From the NCBI RefSeq assembly GCF_012912105.1, contig NZ_QMEA01000019.1, positions 1 through 64,000 on the forward strand: a stretch of DNA of 64,000 bases. The letters run 5' to 3'. The DNA is from Brasilonema sp. UFV-L1 (GTDB lineage: Bacteria > Cyanobacteriota > Cyanobacteriia > Cyanobacteriales > Nostocaceae). This document shows, piece by piece, positions 9,140 through 18,203 of this stretch; the first letter of the stretch is position 1; each line of letters starts with the position of its first letter. The translations under genes and the position numbers were made by a program. Under the pieces are notes generated by a model that was not told where the DNA came from, did not search any database, and saw nothing but the letters and a program-made list of their open reading frames with translations.

Positions 9140-9913
9140 ATGAAAGCAGTGATTTTGGCTGGAGGTCTTGGTACACGTATAAGTGAAGAAACGAGCATCA
9201 AACCCAAGCCTATGGTGGAGATTGGTGGAAAGCCGATACTATGGCATATTATGAAAATTTATTCCACCCACGGCATTAATGAATTCATTATCTGCTGCGG
9301 TTATAAAGGTTACGTCATTAAGGAGTATTTTGCCAACTACTTCTTGCATATGTCAGACGTAACCTTTGATATGCGATTTAACCAGATGAATGTGCATGCA
9401 GGTAAAGCAGAACCTTGGCGTGTCACCTTAGTAGATACAGGTGACAATACAATGACTGGTGGACGCTTGAAGCGAGTCAGAGAACATATTGGTAATGAAA
9501 CTTTTTGCTTCACCTACGGTGATGGCGTCAGTAACGTCAATATTACCGAGTTAATTAATTTTCATCAACAACAAAATACTTTAGCAACAATGACGGCTGT
9601 TCAACCACCAGGACGTTTTGGTGCTATTGTCTTAGGACAAGAACAAACAAAAATTACTAGCTTTCGGGAAAAGCCTGAAGGGGATGGAGCTTGGATTAAT
9701 GGTGGTTATTTTGTGTTAGAGCCAGAAGTCATCAATCTGATTAATGATGATACCACTGTTTGGGAACAGACACCATTAGAAAAGCTGGCAGAAATGGAAC
9801 AGCTATCTGCTTACAAGCATCAAGGATTTTGGCAACCAATGGATACTTTACGAGATAAAAATTATCTCGAAGATTTGTGGAAGAATAATAAGGCTCCTTG
9901 GAAAGCATGGTGA
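9140..9913 (+). CDS. rfbF: Glucose-1-phosphate cytidylyltransferase
   Basis: A 257-residue nucleotidyltransferase. The N-terminus AGGLGTRI with [18 protein letters not shown] is the signature of sugar-phosphate nucleotidyltransferases, and the length, together with [11 protein letters not shown] and the [11 protein letters not shown] segment, fits RfbF, which makes CDP-glucose from CTP and glucose-1-phosphate for deoxysugar synthesis. It opens the 21-kb plus-strand cluster; from memory, an RfbF homologue also heads the heterocyst envelope polysaccharide (HEP) island of Anabaena PCC 7120. A dedicated CDP-glucose 4,6-dehydratase (RfbG) is not evident nearby, so the epimerase gene at 12477 may take that step or it is encoded elsewhere. 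The ATG start is clear. Confidence 0.9.
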   Translation: MKAVILAGGLGTRISEETSIKPKPMVEIGGKPILWHIMKIYSTHGINEFIICCGYKGYVIKEYFANYFLHMSDVTFDMRFNQMNVHAGKAEPWRVTLVDTGDNTMTGGRLKRVREHIGNETFCFTYGDGVSNVNITELINFHQQQNTLATMTAVQPPGRFGAIVLGQEQTKITSFREKPEGDGAWINGGYFVLEPEVINLINDDTTVWEQTPLEKLAEMEQLSAYKHQGFWQPMDTLRDKNYLEDLWKNNKAPWKAW

Positions 9914-10011
9914 CAAAAAGTCAGAAAAATTTAACTTGATGATTGACTCACCACTCTTGATTTTTCACTTTTCATTCTTCATACTTTTATATTCCAGGAG
10001 CTAGAGTACTC

Positions 10012-11229
10012 ATGTATGACTTCGCTATCATAGGTGGAGGAATTGTTGGTCTTTCCACCGGTATGGCTTTAGGTAAACGCTATCCTAATGCTCGTATTCT
10101 CGTTTTAGAAAAAGAGAGCAATTGGGCATTTCACCAAACTGGTAACAATAGTGGCGTCATTCATTCTGGTATCTACTACAAGCCGGGTAGTTTCAAAGCC
10201 AAATTTTGCCGTGACGGTTGTCGTTCAATGGTGGAATTTTGCCAAGAACATGGAATTGAGCATGAAGTTTGCGGTAAAGTCATAGTTGCTACTGATGAGA
10301 CAGAGTTACCTCGTCTAGAAAATCTTTACACGCGAGGTTTGGAAAATGGCATTGATGTTAAGAGAATGACTCCAGAGGAAGTCAAAGAAGTTGAACCTCA
10401 TGTGAGTTCTGTCGGAGGAATTCTCGTTACTTCAACTGGTATTGCAAATTACAAGCAAGTTTGCTACAAATATGCTGAAATTATCAGACAGCAGGGAGGA
10501 GAACTGCGTCTCAATACCAAGGTTGAAAAAATAGTCACCAGTGGGAAACATCAGGTATTAGAAACAAACAAGGGTAGTTTTGAAACTCGGTTTGTGATCA
10601 ATTGTGCCGGATTACATAGCGATCGCGTTGCCAAAATGGGCAAAACTGATCCAAAAGCAAAAATTGTTCCTTTCCGGGGAGAGTATTACGAACTGACACC
10701 AGAAAAACGCTATTTGGTGAAAGGTTTGATTTACCCAGTTCCTAATCCAGATTTTCCCTTCTTGGGTGTCCATTTTACACGGATGATTGACAAGACTGTA
10801 CACGCTGGACCAAATGCAGTCTTGAGCCTCAAGCGCGAAGGCTATAACAAAACAGACTTTGATTTGCGTGATTTTGCAGAAGTTATGACCTACCCTGGTT
10901 TTTGGAAACTTGCGGCAAAACACGCTGATGAAGGAATTCAAGAAATCATTCGCTCATTCAGTAAAGCAGCTTTCACCAGAAGTTTGCAAAAACTCATTCC
11001 CGAAGTTCAACAACAAGACTTAGTTCCCACCCACGCTGGTGTTCGCGCACAAGCACTCATGAATGATGGTAAGTTGGTGGATGACTTTTTGATTGTTCAA
11101 GGTCAAAACTCTGTTCATGTTTGTAATGCCCCTTCCCCAGCTGCAACATCTTCTATAGAAATAGGTAAAGCAATTGTTGACCAACTTCCTGAACAGTCAC
11201 ATCTCAAAGCTGTAGTCAGTCAACACTAG
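10012..11229 (+). CDS. lhgO: L-2-hydroxyglutarate oxidase (LhgO family)
   Basis: A 405-residue FAD-dependent enzyme of the DAO superfamily. The N-terminal IIGGGIVGLSTG (about residues 5-16) binds FAD, and NNSGVIHSGIYY (about 46-57) is a hallmark of LhgO/YgaF proteins, which oxidise L-2-hydroxyglutarate to 2-oxoglutarate. Length and the C-terminal NAPSPAATSSIEIG segment agree. An SD-like AGGAG precedes the ATG. Its place between sugar-nucleotide genes is odd for a housekeeping repair enzyme; either it is a passenger or a paralogue acting on a sugar-acid intermediate of the polysaccharide. I favour the family call and leave the substrate open. Confidence 0.82.
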   Translation: MYDFAIIGGGIVGLSTGMALGKRYPNARILVLEKESNWAFHQTGNNSGVIHSGIYYKPGSFKAKFCRDGCRSMVEFCQEHGIEHEVCGKVIVATDETELPRLENLYTRGLENGIDVKRMTPEEVKEVEPHVSSVGGILVTSTGIANYKQVCYKYAEIIRQQGGELRLNTKVEKIVTSGKHQVLETNKGSFETRFVINCAGLHSDRVAKMGKTDPKAKIVPFRGEYYELTPEKRYLVKGLIYPVPNPDFPFLGVHFTRMIDKTVHAGPNAVLSLKREGYNKTDFDLRDFAEVMTYPGFWKLAAKHADEGIQEIIRSFSKAAFTRSLQKLIPEVQQQDLVPTHAGVRAQALMNDGKLVDDFLIVQGQNSVHVCNAPSPAATSSIEIGKAIVDQLPEQSHLKAVVSQH

Positions 11230-11354
11230 AATATTTCGTTTGCCTGTGCAAGATATAAGTTAATAATGTTAAGAAAAAGCACAGGCATTCTGGCATTCTT
11301 TAGTATGCAAGAACATCTAGTTTAAGGTTGTAATTAGTTACCAGGGGAAAACTA

Positions 11355-12296
11355 ATGTTCCTTAACTCAGATGTTCAGCCAATAGTTCTTGTCTGTGCTG
11401 CAGATAATAACTATGCAATGCCCCTTGCTGTCACAGTTCGTTCAGCAGTTGCAAACCTTAAAGAGAAGCATCACATAGCATTATATGTTCTTGATGGAGG
11501 TATCACTGAAGCTAACAAAGACAGAATTAGTAAATCTTTTAACAATCAGCCGATCAGTATTTCGTGGGTACAGCCAGACAATGCAGTTTTTGAAAACTTA
11601 GTATTGACTAGACATTTAACACCGACTTGCTATTATCGGCTTCTCATTACCGAATTCTTGCCAAAAGAGTTTCACAAAGCCATTTATTTAGACACCGACA
11701 TGGTAGTCACCGGAGACTTAGCAGAGTTATGGGCTATTGACATAGGAGATAACTATGCATTAGCAGTTCAAGACGATGTTGAATTGTACATAGGAATGTC
11801 TGACGGTTTAAGAAACTATCGTGAGGTGGGACTATCTCCAGAATATAAGTATTTTAATTCTGGACTTTTAGTCATAAATCTTGATAAGTGGCGAGCAGAA
11901 GATATTGGCAGAAAAGTCCTTGAATACATCAAACAAAACAGAGATTATGTACGCAATGATCAAGATGGGCTAAACGCAGTTCTTGCAGGAAAATGGGGAG
12001 AAATTCATCCAAAATGGAATCAAATGCCCAAAATACATGAATATTCATCTTGGGAAGAAAGCCCTTTCCCAGAAGATATTTATAACGAACTGCGACAAAA
12101 CCCTTGCGTTATTCACTTTACAAATTCTCCCAAACCCTGGTATGCAGGATTGCGAGAAGAATGTAAACATCCTCTGAAACATTTGTTCTTCAAATATCTT
12201 GACATGACATCCTGGTCAGGATGGCGAGACACAATTTGGAGACGGATTTGGAGAAAATTTATGAAAGTCACATCATTAACGACTTCAAAACTTTAA
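11355..12296 (+). CDS. Glycosyltransferase family 8
   Basis: A 313-residue GT-A-fold retaining glycosyltransferase of family GT8. Visible motifs are VCAADNNYAMPLAVTVRS at the N-terminus (nucleotide-sugar binding), the metal-binding DxD in YLDTDMVV (about residue 115), FNSGLLVINL and HFTNSPKPW near the end, all standard for GT8. A purine-rich AGGGGA precedes the ATG. It lies within the polysaccharide cluster and would add a hexose (often galactose or glucose) to the growing repeat unit on the cytoplasmic side. The exact donor and acceptor cannot be told. Confidence 0.85.
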   Translation: MFLNSDVQPIVLVCAADNNYAMPLAVTVRSAVANLKEKHHIALYVLDGGITEANKDRISKSFNNQPISISWVQPDNAVFENLVLTRHLTPTCYYRLLITEFLPKEFHKAIYLDTDMVVTGDLAELWAIDIGDNYALAVQDDVELYIGMSDGLRNYREVGLSPEYKYFNSGLLVINLDKWRAEDIGRKVLEYIKQNRDYVRNDQDGLNAVLAGKWGEIHPKWNQMPKIHEYSSWEESPFPEDIYNELRQNPCVIHFTNSPKPWYAGLREECKHPLKHLFFKYLDMTSWSGWRDTIWRRIWRKFMKVTSLTTSKL

Positions 12297-12476
12297 AAAT
12301 GTTGTGTTACTGTGCATAGCATAATATATCAAAGGTAAGTAAAGCGATAATTTGTACACGAAAAAATATCTTATAAATTAGAGCAAAAAAACCACCTGAT
12401 ATAGAGTTATGCATTGTAACTCACTAATGTTATTCATTGGCAACACGAAATTAAACTTCAATAGGAATTGAAATCA

Positions 12477-13502
12477 ATGAAAGTTCTAGTCACTGGTACT
12501 GAAGGTTATCTTGGTAGTTTGTTACCTCCGTTGTTAATCGAACGAGGACATGAAGTTATCGGAGTAGACACTGGTTTTTATAAAGCAGGTTGGTTATACA
12601 ACGGTACTCAAGTCACAGCGAAAACTCTCAACAAAGATATTCGCAATATCACCTTAGAAGATTTGCAAGGTGTTGATGCTGTAGTTCACATGGCGGAACT
12701 GTCAAATGATCCTACAGGACAACTTGCACCTAACATCACTTACGACATTAATCATAAAGGCTCAGTTCGTCTTGCCGAATTGGCAAAAAAAGCTGGTGTG
12801 CGTCGCTTTGTCTATATGTCTTCATGTAGTGTCTATGGTGTTGCGACTGAAGGTGATGTCACAGAAGAATCTGCTGTCAATCCTCAAACCGCCTACGCAG
12901 AATGCAAAACATTAGTAGAGCGAGATGTCAAGCCATTAGCAGATGATGACTTTTCTCCTACCTTTATGCGGAACGCCACAGCTTTTGGTGCTTCCCCCAG
13001 AATGCGCTTTGATATTGTTTTGAATAATTTGGCTGGCTTAGCATGGACAACCAAAGAAATCAAGATGACTAGTGATGGTACGCCTTGGCGTCCATTAGTT
13101 CATGCGCTGGATATTTGCAAAGCAATTGTTTGCACAGTAGAAGCTCCTCGTGATATCGTACACAACCAAATTTTTAACGTAGGAGATACAGCAAATAATT
13201 ATCGAGTCAAAGAAGTTGCCGAAATTATTGCTCAAGTTTTCCCAGACTGCAAATTAAGCTTTGGTACCCAAGGCGCAGACAATCGTAGTTATCGGGTTTC
13301 TTTTGAGAAAATTAACACCGTTCTACCCGGCTTTAAGTGTGATTGGAATGCTCAACGTGGAGCGCAACAGTTGTATGATTTGTTCTCGCAAATTGATATG
13401 ACTGAAGAAATTTTCTTGCATAGAGGCTTCACTCGCTTAAAGCAATTAGAATATCTCATCCGTACACAACAAATTGACAAAGATTTCTTCTGGAGTAAGT
13501 AA
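12477..13502 (+). CDS. NAD-dependent epimerase/dehydratase
   Basis: A 341-residue extended short-chain dehydrogenase. The Rossmann motif VTGTEGYLG sits at residues 4-12, the catalytic Ser in MSSCSVYG, and the Tyr/Lys pair in YAECK, all complete, so an active nucleotide-sugar epimerase or dehydratase is expected. The frame is open to a TTG at 12468, but the ATG at 12477 has AGGA (12463-12466) at normal distance and begins MKVLVTG as relatives do, so I start there. In the cluster it probably modifies the sugar nucleotide made by RfbF (epimerisation or 4,6-dehydration). The substrate is inferred from context only. Confidence 0.85.
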   Translation: MKVLVTGTEGYLGSLLPPLLIERGHEVIGVDTGFYKAGWLYNGTQVTAKTLNKDIRNITLEDLQGVDAVVHMAELSNDPTGQLAPNITYDINHKGSVRLAELAKKAGVRRFVYMSSCSVYGVATEGDVTEESAVNPQTAYAECKTLVERDVKPLADDDFSPTFMRNATAFGASPRMRFDIVLNNLAGLAWTTKEIKMTSDGTPWRPLVHALDICKAIVCTVEAPRDIVHNQIFNVGDTANNYRVKEVAEIIAQVFPDCKLSFGTQGADNRSYRVSFEKINTVLPGFKCDWNAQRGAQQLYDLFSQIDMTEEIFLHRGFTRLKQLEYLIRTQQIDKDFFWSK

Positions 13503-13536
13503 GAGGTATCACAACAAAGTAATTTAATGTCACTTT

Positions 13537-13560
13537 CCTAATGGCTAAAAAGCCATTAGG
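13537..13560 (+). terminator. Perfect hairpin after the epimerase gene
   Basis: A 10-bp perfect stem (CCTAATGGCT/AGCCATTAGG) with a four-base AAAA loop starts 34 bases after the stop codon. No real T tract follows, so it may end transcription weakly or protect the 3' end of the upstream message. Confidence 0.4.
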
Positions 13561-13727
13561 GATATAGTTTATCAGTAATGTTCTTATGAAAAAATAAGTT
13601 TACAGCCCACAGTATTGATGCAAAATTAATTAGCTAAATAGTGCTAATTATGAGGGATAATTTGAATCATCATCTGGGAGTTACAAATCTAGGCTGAACA
13701 TTACCTCGAATCAAACTATCACATAAC

Positions 13728-14630
13728 ATGACTAACTTACTCACAATTGCCATCCCGACGTATAATCGTGCCCAGTTATTAGATAATCAACTGGCGTGGC
13801 TTTTTCGAGCCATTAAAGGTTTTGAATCTGTATGTGAAATCATAGTTTCAGACAATTGTTCAACCGATGATACGCCAAAGGTAGTTGAAAAATGGCAATC
13901 AATTTTTAGCAATACAACTTTTAACTACAAGAGAAATCCTGAAAATATTGGCGCTGTCAGAAATATTGCTTCTTGTATAAAGGCTGCTAATAGTAAGTAT
14001 GTTTGGACAATCAGCGATGATGACAAAATATTCGACAACAGCATAGCCTACATTGTGAACACCCTAACTCAACATTCAAACTTAGGATTAATCATTTTAA
14101 ATTTTTCCAAAAGTAATGCCAAGACAGGTGAAGTCTTTGAGCAGCGATGCTTTGATGTAGAGCATGATGAAGTCAGTTCCAATGGAAAAGCTGTGTTTGA
14201 ACGTTGTCTGGAGCAAAGTACTGGTGGTGTAGGGTTGACAACCGCATTAGTGTACCGAACAGATTTGGCACAGCGTGCTATTGATAATTGGGTTGAAGGT
14301 TTAAGTAACTTAGCTGTTCAAATATATTGGACTGCTTTTTGTGCTTATCATGGTGATACCTTAGTGACTAAAGACAACTACCTAGAATGTGTTGCTGGCA
14401 CTCATTATTTCATGCAAAACCCCAAGCTCTTAGTCACCCTAGAATATGCAGATATACCCGAAATTATGGTCAAACTGAGAGATATAGGATACCCCAATGA
14501 TTTTAGTAGAAAAATGCTTTACATATGCTTGAAGAAGTTTAACTGGAGGGTTCTTTTAGGAGCTTTCAGAAGATGGCCTTTGGTAGCTGTTAAAGCATTC
14601 TCTCGATACGTGAGTTATGCGTATTCCTAG
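13728..14630 (+). CDS. Glycosyltransferase family 2, tandem copy 1
   Basis: A 300-residue GT2-type inverting glycosyltransferase. It begins LLTIAIPTYNRAQ, has the acidic IVSDNCSTDD nucleotide-binding segment and the metal-binding ISDDDK (in place of the more common GDDDP of its two neighbours), and ends with a basic W-R-V-LLGAFRRWP stretch that may touch the membrane. It is the first of three homologous genes in a row (13728-17173); overall the three proteins are colinear with the same domain ends. It differs from the other two by a longer fusion of its last codons into sequence that is noncoding after copy 2. Donor and acceptor sugars are unknown. Confidence 0.85.
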   Translation: MTNLLTIAIPTYNRAQLLDNQLAWLFRAIKGFESVCEIIVSDNCSTDDTPKVVEKWQSIFSNTTFNYKRNPENIGAVRNIASCIKAANSKYVWTISDDDKIFDNSIAYIVNTLTQHSNLGLIILNFSKSNAKTGEVFEQRCFDVEHDEVSSNGKAVFERCLEQSTGGVGLTTALVYRTDLAQRAIDNWVEGLSNLAVQIYWTAFCAYHGDTLVTKDNYLECVAGTHYFMQNPKLLVTLEYADIPEIMVKLRDIGYPNDFSRKMLYICLKKFNWRVLLGAFRRWPLVAVKAFSRYVSYAYS

Positions 14631-14660
14631 AGGACTGGTACATTAGTCAGGCATTGCGGT

Positions 14661-14729
14661 AAAAAACCTGGTTTCTGTTGTCGAAAAGACTAATTTTTCG
14701 TTTCGCCACCCTAAAGAAACCGGGTTTTT
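14661..14729 (+). terminator. Hairpin AAAACCTGGTTTCT/AGAAACCGGGTTTTT
   Basis: The left arm (14661-14676) and right arm (14715-14729) pair over about 15 bases with one G-T or mismatch position, and the right arm ends in five T. This CCGGTTTCT type of inverted repeat is frequent after cyanobacterial genes and could stop transcription in either direction. It begins 31 bases after GT2 copy 1. Confidence 0.45.
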
Positions 14730-14846
14730 GCGATTACTGTACCGGCGCTCTAGACTGCTTTGAAAATAAGACAGAGGACAGAAGGCAGAAGCAAAGAATA
14801 ACTATTTTCATTGTTCCTTGTGAGCGTAACTCATGGATTTCTTGGG

Positions 14847-14943
14847 TATTCATCTCATTTTATAATCACACCTTCGCTGACTCAAATCAAAAGCAATTCA
14901 TAGTGAAATATGTAAAAGCCAGAGCAACTCCATCCATATGAAA
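14847..14943 (+). repeat. Duplicated GT2 spacer segment, copy A
   Basis: About 97 bases starting TATTCATCTCATTTT that can be aligned with 16040-16137 (for example CACACCTTCGCT-ACTCAAAT in both). It lies upstream of GT2 copy 2 as the partner lies upstream of copy 3, and marks the unit of tandem gene duplication. Confidence 0.7.
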
Positions 14944-15062
14944 CATCAGGAATTCATTATCTTCTGCTAACCTTCACAAAACTAAAAGGCAGATTGATAT
15001 TACTTAATTATCTCCCAACATTATGATGACAAAATACCCTTTTTCTTTAAGCTAACTGAGAT

Positions 15063-15995
15063 ATGACGAGATTACTGACAATTGCTATTCCCACCTATAA
15101 TCGAGCAACCTTTCTAGAACAACAACTGACGTGGTTAGCTAAAGCAATAGAGGGTTTTGAGTCTGAATGCGAGGTTTTGATTTGCGATAACTGTTCAACA
15201 GACAACACTCAGGAAATTGTCAAAAAATGGCAATCTGTTTTCCAAAATACCACATTTAAATCGCATCGAAACAGCAATAACATTGGTTTAATGAGAAATC
15301 TGGCTTATTGTCTGAAGTCAGCAACAAGTAAATATGTTTGGGTGATTGGCGATGATGATCCTATTCATGAACTCGCTCTTGCGTATGTCATAACTAATCT
15401 GAAACAGCACGAGGATTTAGCATTATTACTTCTTAATTTCTCCTGGCTTTATGTACTGACTGGTGAGTTAGCTCATGAACGTTGGTTTGTGGTTGAGAAT
15501 GACGAAATCTGTACTGATGGCAAAACATTAATTGAAAATTCTTTGCAAGACAGATTTAGCGGTTTGGCATTCATGACTGCTCAAGTTTACCGAACACAAG
15601 CAGCACAACAAGCTCTGCAAAAGTGGGAGCAGAGTGCAAATAACAGAGAAGGACAAGTTTATTGGACTGCGTATTGCGCCCTTCAAGGAAGTGTAAAAAT
15701 TTCTAAAGATGTTTATGTTCAATATGCTTGTGGAATGAATTCTACACAAGCAGATCCAAAACTATGGTTCAAGATGCGTTATTCTGATTTACCCGAAGTC
15801 TATATAAAACTGATGGAAATTGGATACAACCAAAAACTTTGCAAAGAATTTATATTTAAACACTTTGCAGAAACAAATTGGAGAACTATCGTAGGAGCAC
15901 TCAGGCGATGGCCACTGTATACAATCAACATATTTGTACCATATTTGGGTATGGTCAGCTCATCTGTTTGGAAAACTCTCCCTCGGACTAAGTAA
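15063..15995 (+). CDS. Glycosyltransferase family 2, tandem copy 2
   Basis: A 310-residue GT2 protein, paralogue of the genes on either side. LLTIAIPTYNRAT opens the GT-A domain, LICDNCSTDN binds the nucleotide and IGDDDP is the metal-binding DxD. The middle segment (LLLLNFSWLYVLTGE, then VYRTQAAQQAL and VYWTAYCA) matches the other two copies, as does the C-terminal GALRRWP. The ATG has only a weak ribosome binding site. A role in adding a sugar to the envelope polysaccharide is inferred from its place in the cluster; the tandem copies may have taken on different donor or linkage specificity. Confidence 0.85.
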   Translation: MTRLLTIAIPTYNRATFLEQQLTWLAKAIEGFESECEVLICDNCSTDNTQEIVKKWQSVFQNTTFKSHRNSNNIGLMRNLAYCLKSATSKYVWVIGDDDPIHELALAYVITNLKQHEDLALLLLNFSWLYVLTGELAHERWFVVENDEICTDGKTLIENSLQDRFSGLAFMTAQVYRTQAAQQALQKWEQSANNREGQVYWTAYCALQGSVKISKDVYVQYACGMNSTQADPKLWFKMRYSDLPEVYIKLMEIGYNQKLCKEFIFKHFAETNWRTIVGALRRWPLYTINIFVPYLGMVSSSVWKTLPRTK

Positions 15996-16039
15996 TAATA
16001 TATTGATACCTGAGTTATGTGTGTTGCCGCATTCTTAAG

Positions 16040-16137
16040 TATTCATCTCATTTTCTTATCACACCTTCGCTCACTCAAATCGAAAGCGACTGATAATGAC
16101 ATATGCAAAATCCCCAAGAACTCAATCCACATCAGAG
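16040..16137 (+). repeat. Duplicated GT2 spacer segment, copy B
   Basis: Counterpart of 14847-14943. Its last third lies inside the frame upstream of the proposed ATG of GT2 copy 3; the matching sequence before copy 2 is noncoding, which argues that it is noncoding here as well. Confidence 0.7.
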
Positions 16138-16159
16138 ACAAACTGATGTACAGTCCACC

Positions 16160-17173
16160 ATGAAGAAACTACTCACTATCGCCATTCCAACTTACAACCG
16201 CGCACAGCGACTTGATAAGCAACTGGCATGGGTTGCTCAAGCTATCATTGGCTTTGAATCGGAATGTGAAATTTTTGTTTCAGATAATTGTTCAACTGAC
16301 AATACTCAAGAAATCATTAAGAAATGGCAAAAAAATCTCAGTCAGTTCACATTTAAATCTAGCAGAAATTCCGAAAATCTAGGTGTCATGCGGAATATCA
16401 TTCATTGTTTGAAGTCCGCAACGACCAAATATGTTTGGACAATTGGTGATGATGATCCTATTCAGGATAGAGCAATCGCTTACGTCATCAATAAACTTAA
16501 ACAATATGAAGATTTATCTTTATTGTTCCTTAATTTTTCCGGTCGTCACCAAATCACTGGAGAACCCGTACATCCGCCTACAATAGTTGGTAACCGTTGG
16601 TTTGATGTTGATACTGAAGATGGAAGTGGTGACGCAAAAGCGATATTTGAACATTGTTTTTCAAAAAGCATTGGCGCAGTCATCTTTCTGACAGCTTCGG
16701 TATACCGTACTGATTTGGTACAACGCGCTCTTCAAATTTGGTCAGAAGCTGAGAATAACTGGATATCTTTAGCATATTTAGCTGGGTATTGCGCTGCTAA
16801 TGGTAGGATAATTGTGACTAAAGATACCTACATGGAATGTATTGTTGGTGTGAGTTATTGGCAAAAAGAGCCAAAATCAGCACTGTTAATGCAATACAAG
16901 CACTTGCCTGAAGTTATAACGAAACTGGAGGAAAACGGATACTCTAAACAATTCTACCGCCGGATGATTTTCCAGAGTTTCAAAGAAGCGAATTTGAAAG
17001 TTTTCTTAGGTGCTTTGAGAAGATGGCCTGTGTGTACTGTTCGGACAATCGTTCCCTTTTTGACTTCAGTCACTCTCTGTGCTTTTGACACAGGAGGTGC
17101 TACTAAAGAATTCAAAATGGCACAAACAACGGAATCTTCTACTCAAGACTTACGAAAATACGACTTGCAATGA
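16160..17173 (+). CDS. Glycosyltransferase family 2, tandem copy 3
   Basis: The third paralogue, 337 residues from the chosen start. Motifs are LLTIAIPTYNRAQ, FVSDNCSTDN and IGDDDP. The frame is open upstream to an ATG at 16103, but I start at the ATG at 16160 (MKKLLTIAIP) for two reasons: copies 1 and 2 begin at the same place (MTNLLTIAIP, MTRLLTIAIP), and the 57 bases between the two ATGs belong to a duplicated spacer that is noncoding before copy 2. Compared with the others it has a small insertion (VHPPTIVGN) after the RHQITGEP segment and a longer, polar C-terminal tail after the RRWP motif. It is followed after 25 bases by the PhyH-like gene. Confidence 0.83.
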   Translation: MKKLLTIAIPTYNRAQRLDKQLAWVAQAIIGFESECEIFVSDNCSTDNTQEIIKKWQKNLSQFTFKSSRNSENLGVMRNIIHCLKSATTKYVWTIGDDDPIQDRAIAYVINKLKQYEDLSLLFLNFSGRHQITGEPVHPPTIVGNRWFDVDTEDGSGDAKAIFEHCFSKSIGAVIFLTASVYRTDLVQRALQIWSEAENNWISLAYLAGYCAANGRIIVTKDTYMECIVGVSYWQKEPKSALLMQYKHLPEVITKLEENGYSKQFYRRMIFQSFKEANLKVFLGALRRWPVCTVRTIVPFLTSVTLCAFDTGGATKEFKMAQTTESSTQDLRKYDLQ

Positions 17174-17198
17174 ATGAAACGAACAAGGAAATTATTTT

Positions 17199-18050
17199 AT
17201 GTTTAACAGTACTATCAACAAAATATCTGAGTTGAAATCCGAGTTAGGTCACAAAGCAGCACTTCTAAACCATGCCAGAAAATTGCCTGCTTTGGAAGCG
17301 AGCGATCGCCTGATTGTCGATCATCTCAAACGCGATGGTGTTTATGTCACAACACTCGAAAAGTTAGGACTTGGCTCTACATCTGATCTTCTTAAAGCAT
17401 CTTACAATCAACTGTCTAGAATGACAGATGCAAACAATAGCCACCTCACGAAAAGACTGCCACAAATTTATACAGTCACAGATTTCCCAGAATTTTCTCA
17501 ATGGGGACAAGAACAAAAGCTACTGAACATCGCGGAAAATTATATTGGTCTTCCTGTTACCTTTCAGGGCGTACATTTACGTAAAGATTTTCCGAACGAA
17601 AATCAGTTTGGAACACTGCTGTGGCATAAAGACTCAGAAGACCGTCGGATGGTCAAAATCATCATTTATTTGTCCGATGTCGAAGAAAAACACGGTCCTT
17701 TTGAATACGTTCCGCTATCTTTGACTCCTTTACACAGTCTCAATTATTACCGGATATACTATAAGCTTTGGAAATCAGGCTACTTAGGAATCACTGATGA
17801 ACAGCTCAAGGAAGTTATCCCAGAACACAAATGGAAATCATGTCCAGGACCAGCAGGTACCGTGATTTTTACAGATCCAAAAATTGCTTTACACCACGGA
17901 ACCTTACGGTCAGAAGACAGATCAGCACTATTTTACGTTTACACCGCAAATCCACCGAAGCGCCCAGAACTTTGTACCCAGTACTGGGATGATACTTTTG
18001 CCAAACCAGAACCATATCAAGAAGCGAATTCTGTAACAGTCTTCAGATAG
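17199..18050 (+). CDS. Phytanoyl-CoA dioxygenase (PhyH) family protein
   Basis: A 283-residue protein with the layout of non-haem Fe(II)/2-oxoglutarate oxygenases. The HxD pair is His143 and Asp145 in WHKDSED, the distal histidine lies in ALHHGTLRSEDRSALFY, and the arginine of the same segment would hold 2-oxoglutarate. The ATG follows a good AAGGAAA site, 25 bases after GT2 copy 3, so the two are probably cotranscribed. In polysaccharide clusters such enzymes hydroxylate or otherwise oxidise a sugar or a lipid; which applies here cannot be seen. Confidence 0.75.
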   Translation: MFNSTINKISELKSELGHKAALLNHARKLPALEASDRLIVDHLKRDGVYVTTLEKLGLGSTSDLLKASYNQLSRMTDANNSHLTKRLPQIYTVTDFPEFSQWGQEQKLLNIAENYIGLPVTFQGVHLRKDFPNENQFGTLLWHKDSEDRRMVKIIIYLSDVEEKHGPFEYVPLSLTPLHSLNYYRIYYKLWKSGYLGITDEQLKEVIPEHKWKSCPGPAGTVIFTDPKIALHHGTLRSEDRSALFYVYTANPPKRPELCTQYWDDTFAKPEPYQEANSVTVFR

Positions 18051-18203
18051 TCGGATTGTCTAGTTGAAGAATTTGTTTGTGTTCTTCTCTGATTGAAGTC
18101 GCTACGCTTCTATGCGACTTCTTAAAGATTTGATGAAGAGCACGAAGGCAATCAGAAATGATTGACTCTTACTATGTAGTCAGAATTTATAGCGAGGTTA
18201 CCC

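Larger units (their letters stand above)
14631..15062. other. Spacer between GT2 copies 1 and 2
   Basis: 432 bases. It holds a terminator-like hairpin (14661-14729) and, from about 14847 to 14943, a segment that reappears between copies 2 and 3. A plus-strand frame crossing it (14678-14941) has no protein-like composition and lies over the hairpin, so it is not called. Confidence 0.55.

Noticed and set aside
14678-14941. 87-codon plus-strand frame between GT2 copies 1 and 2
   Set aside because: It covers a hairpin and the duplicated spacer; the homologous spacer before copy 3 does not keep the frame.
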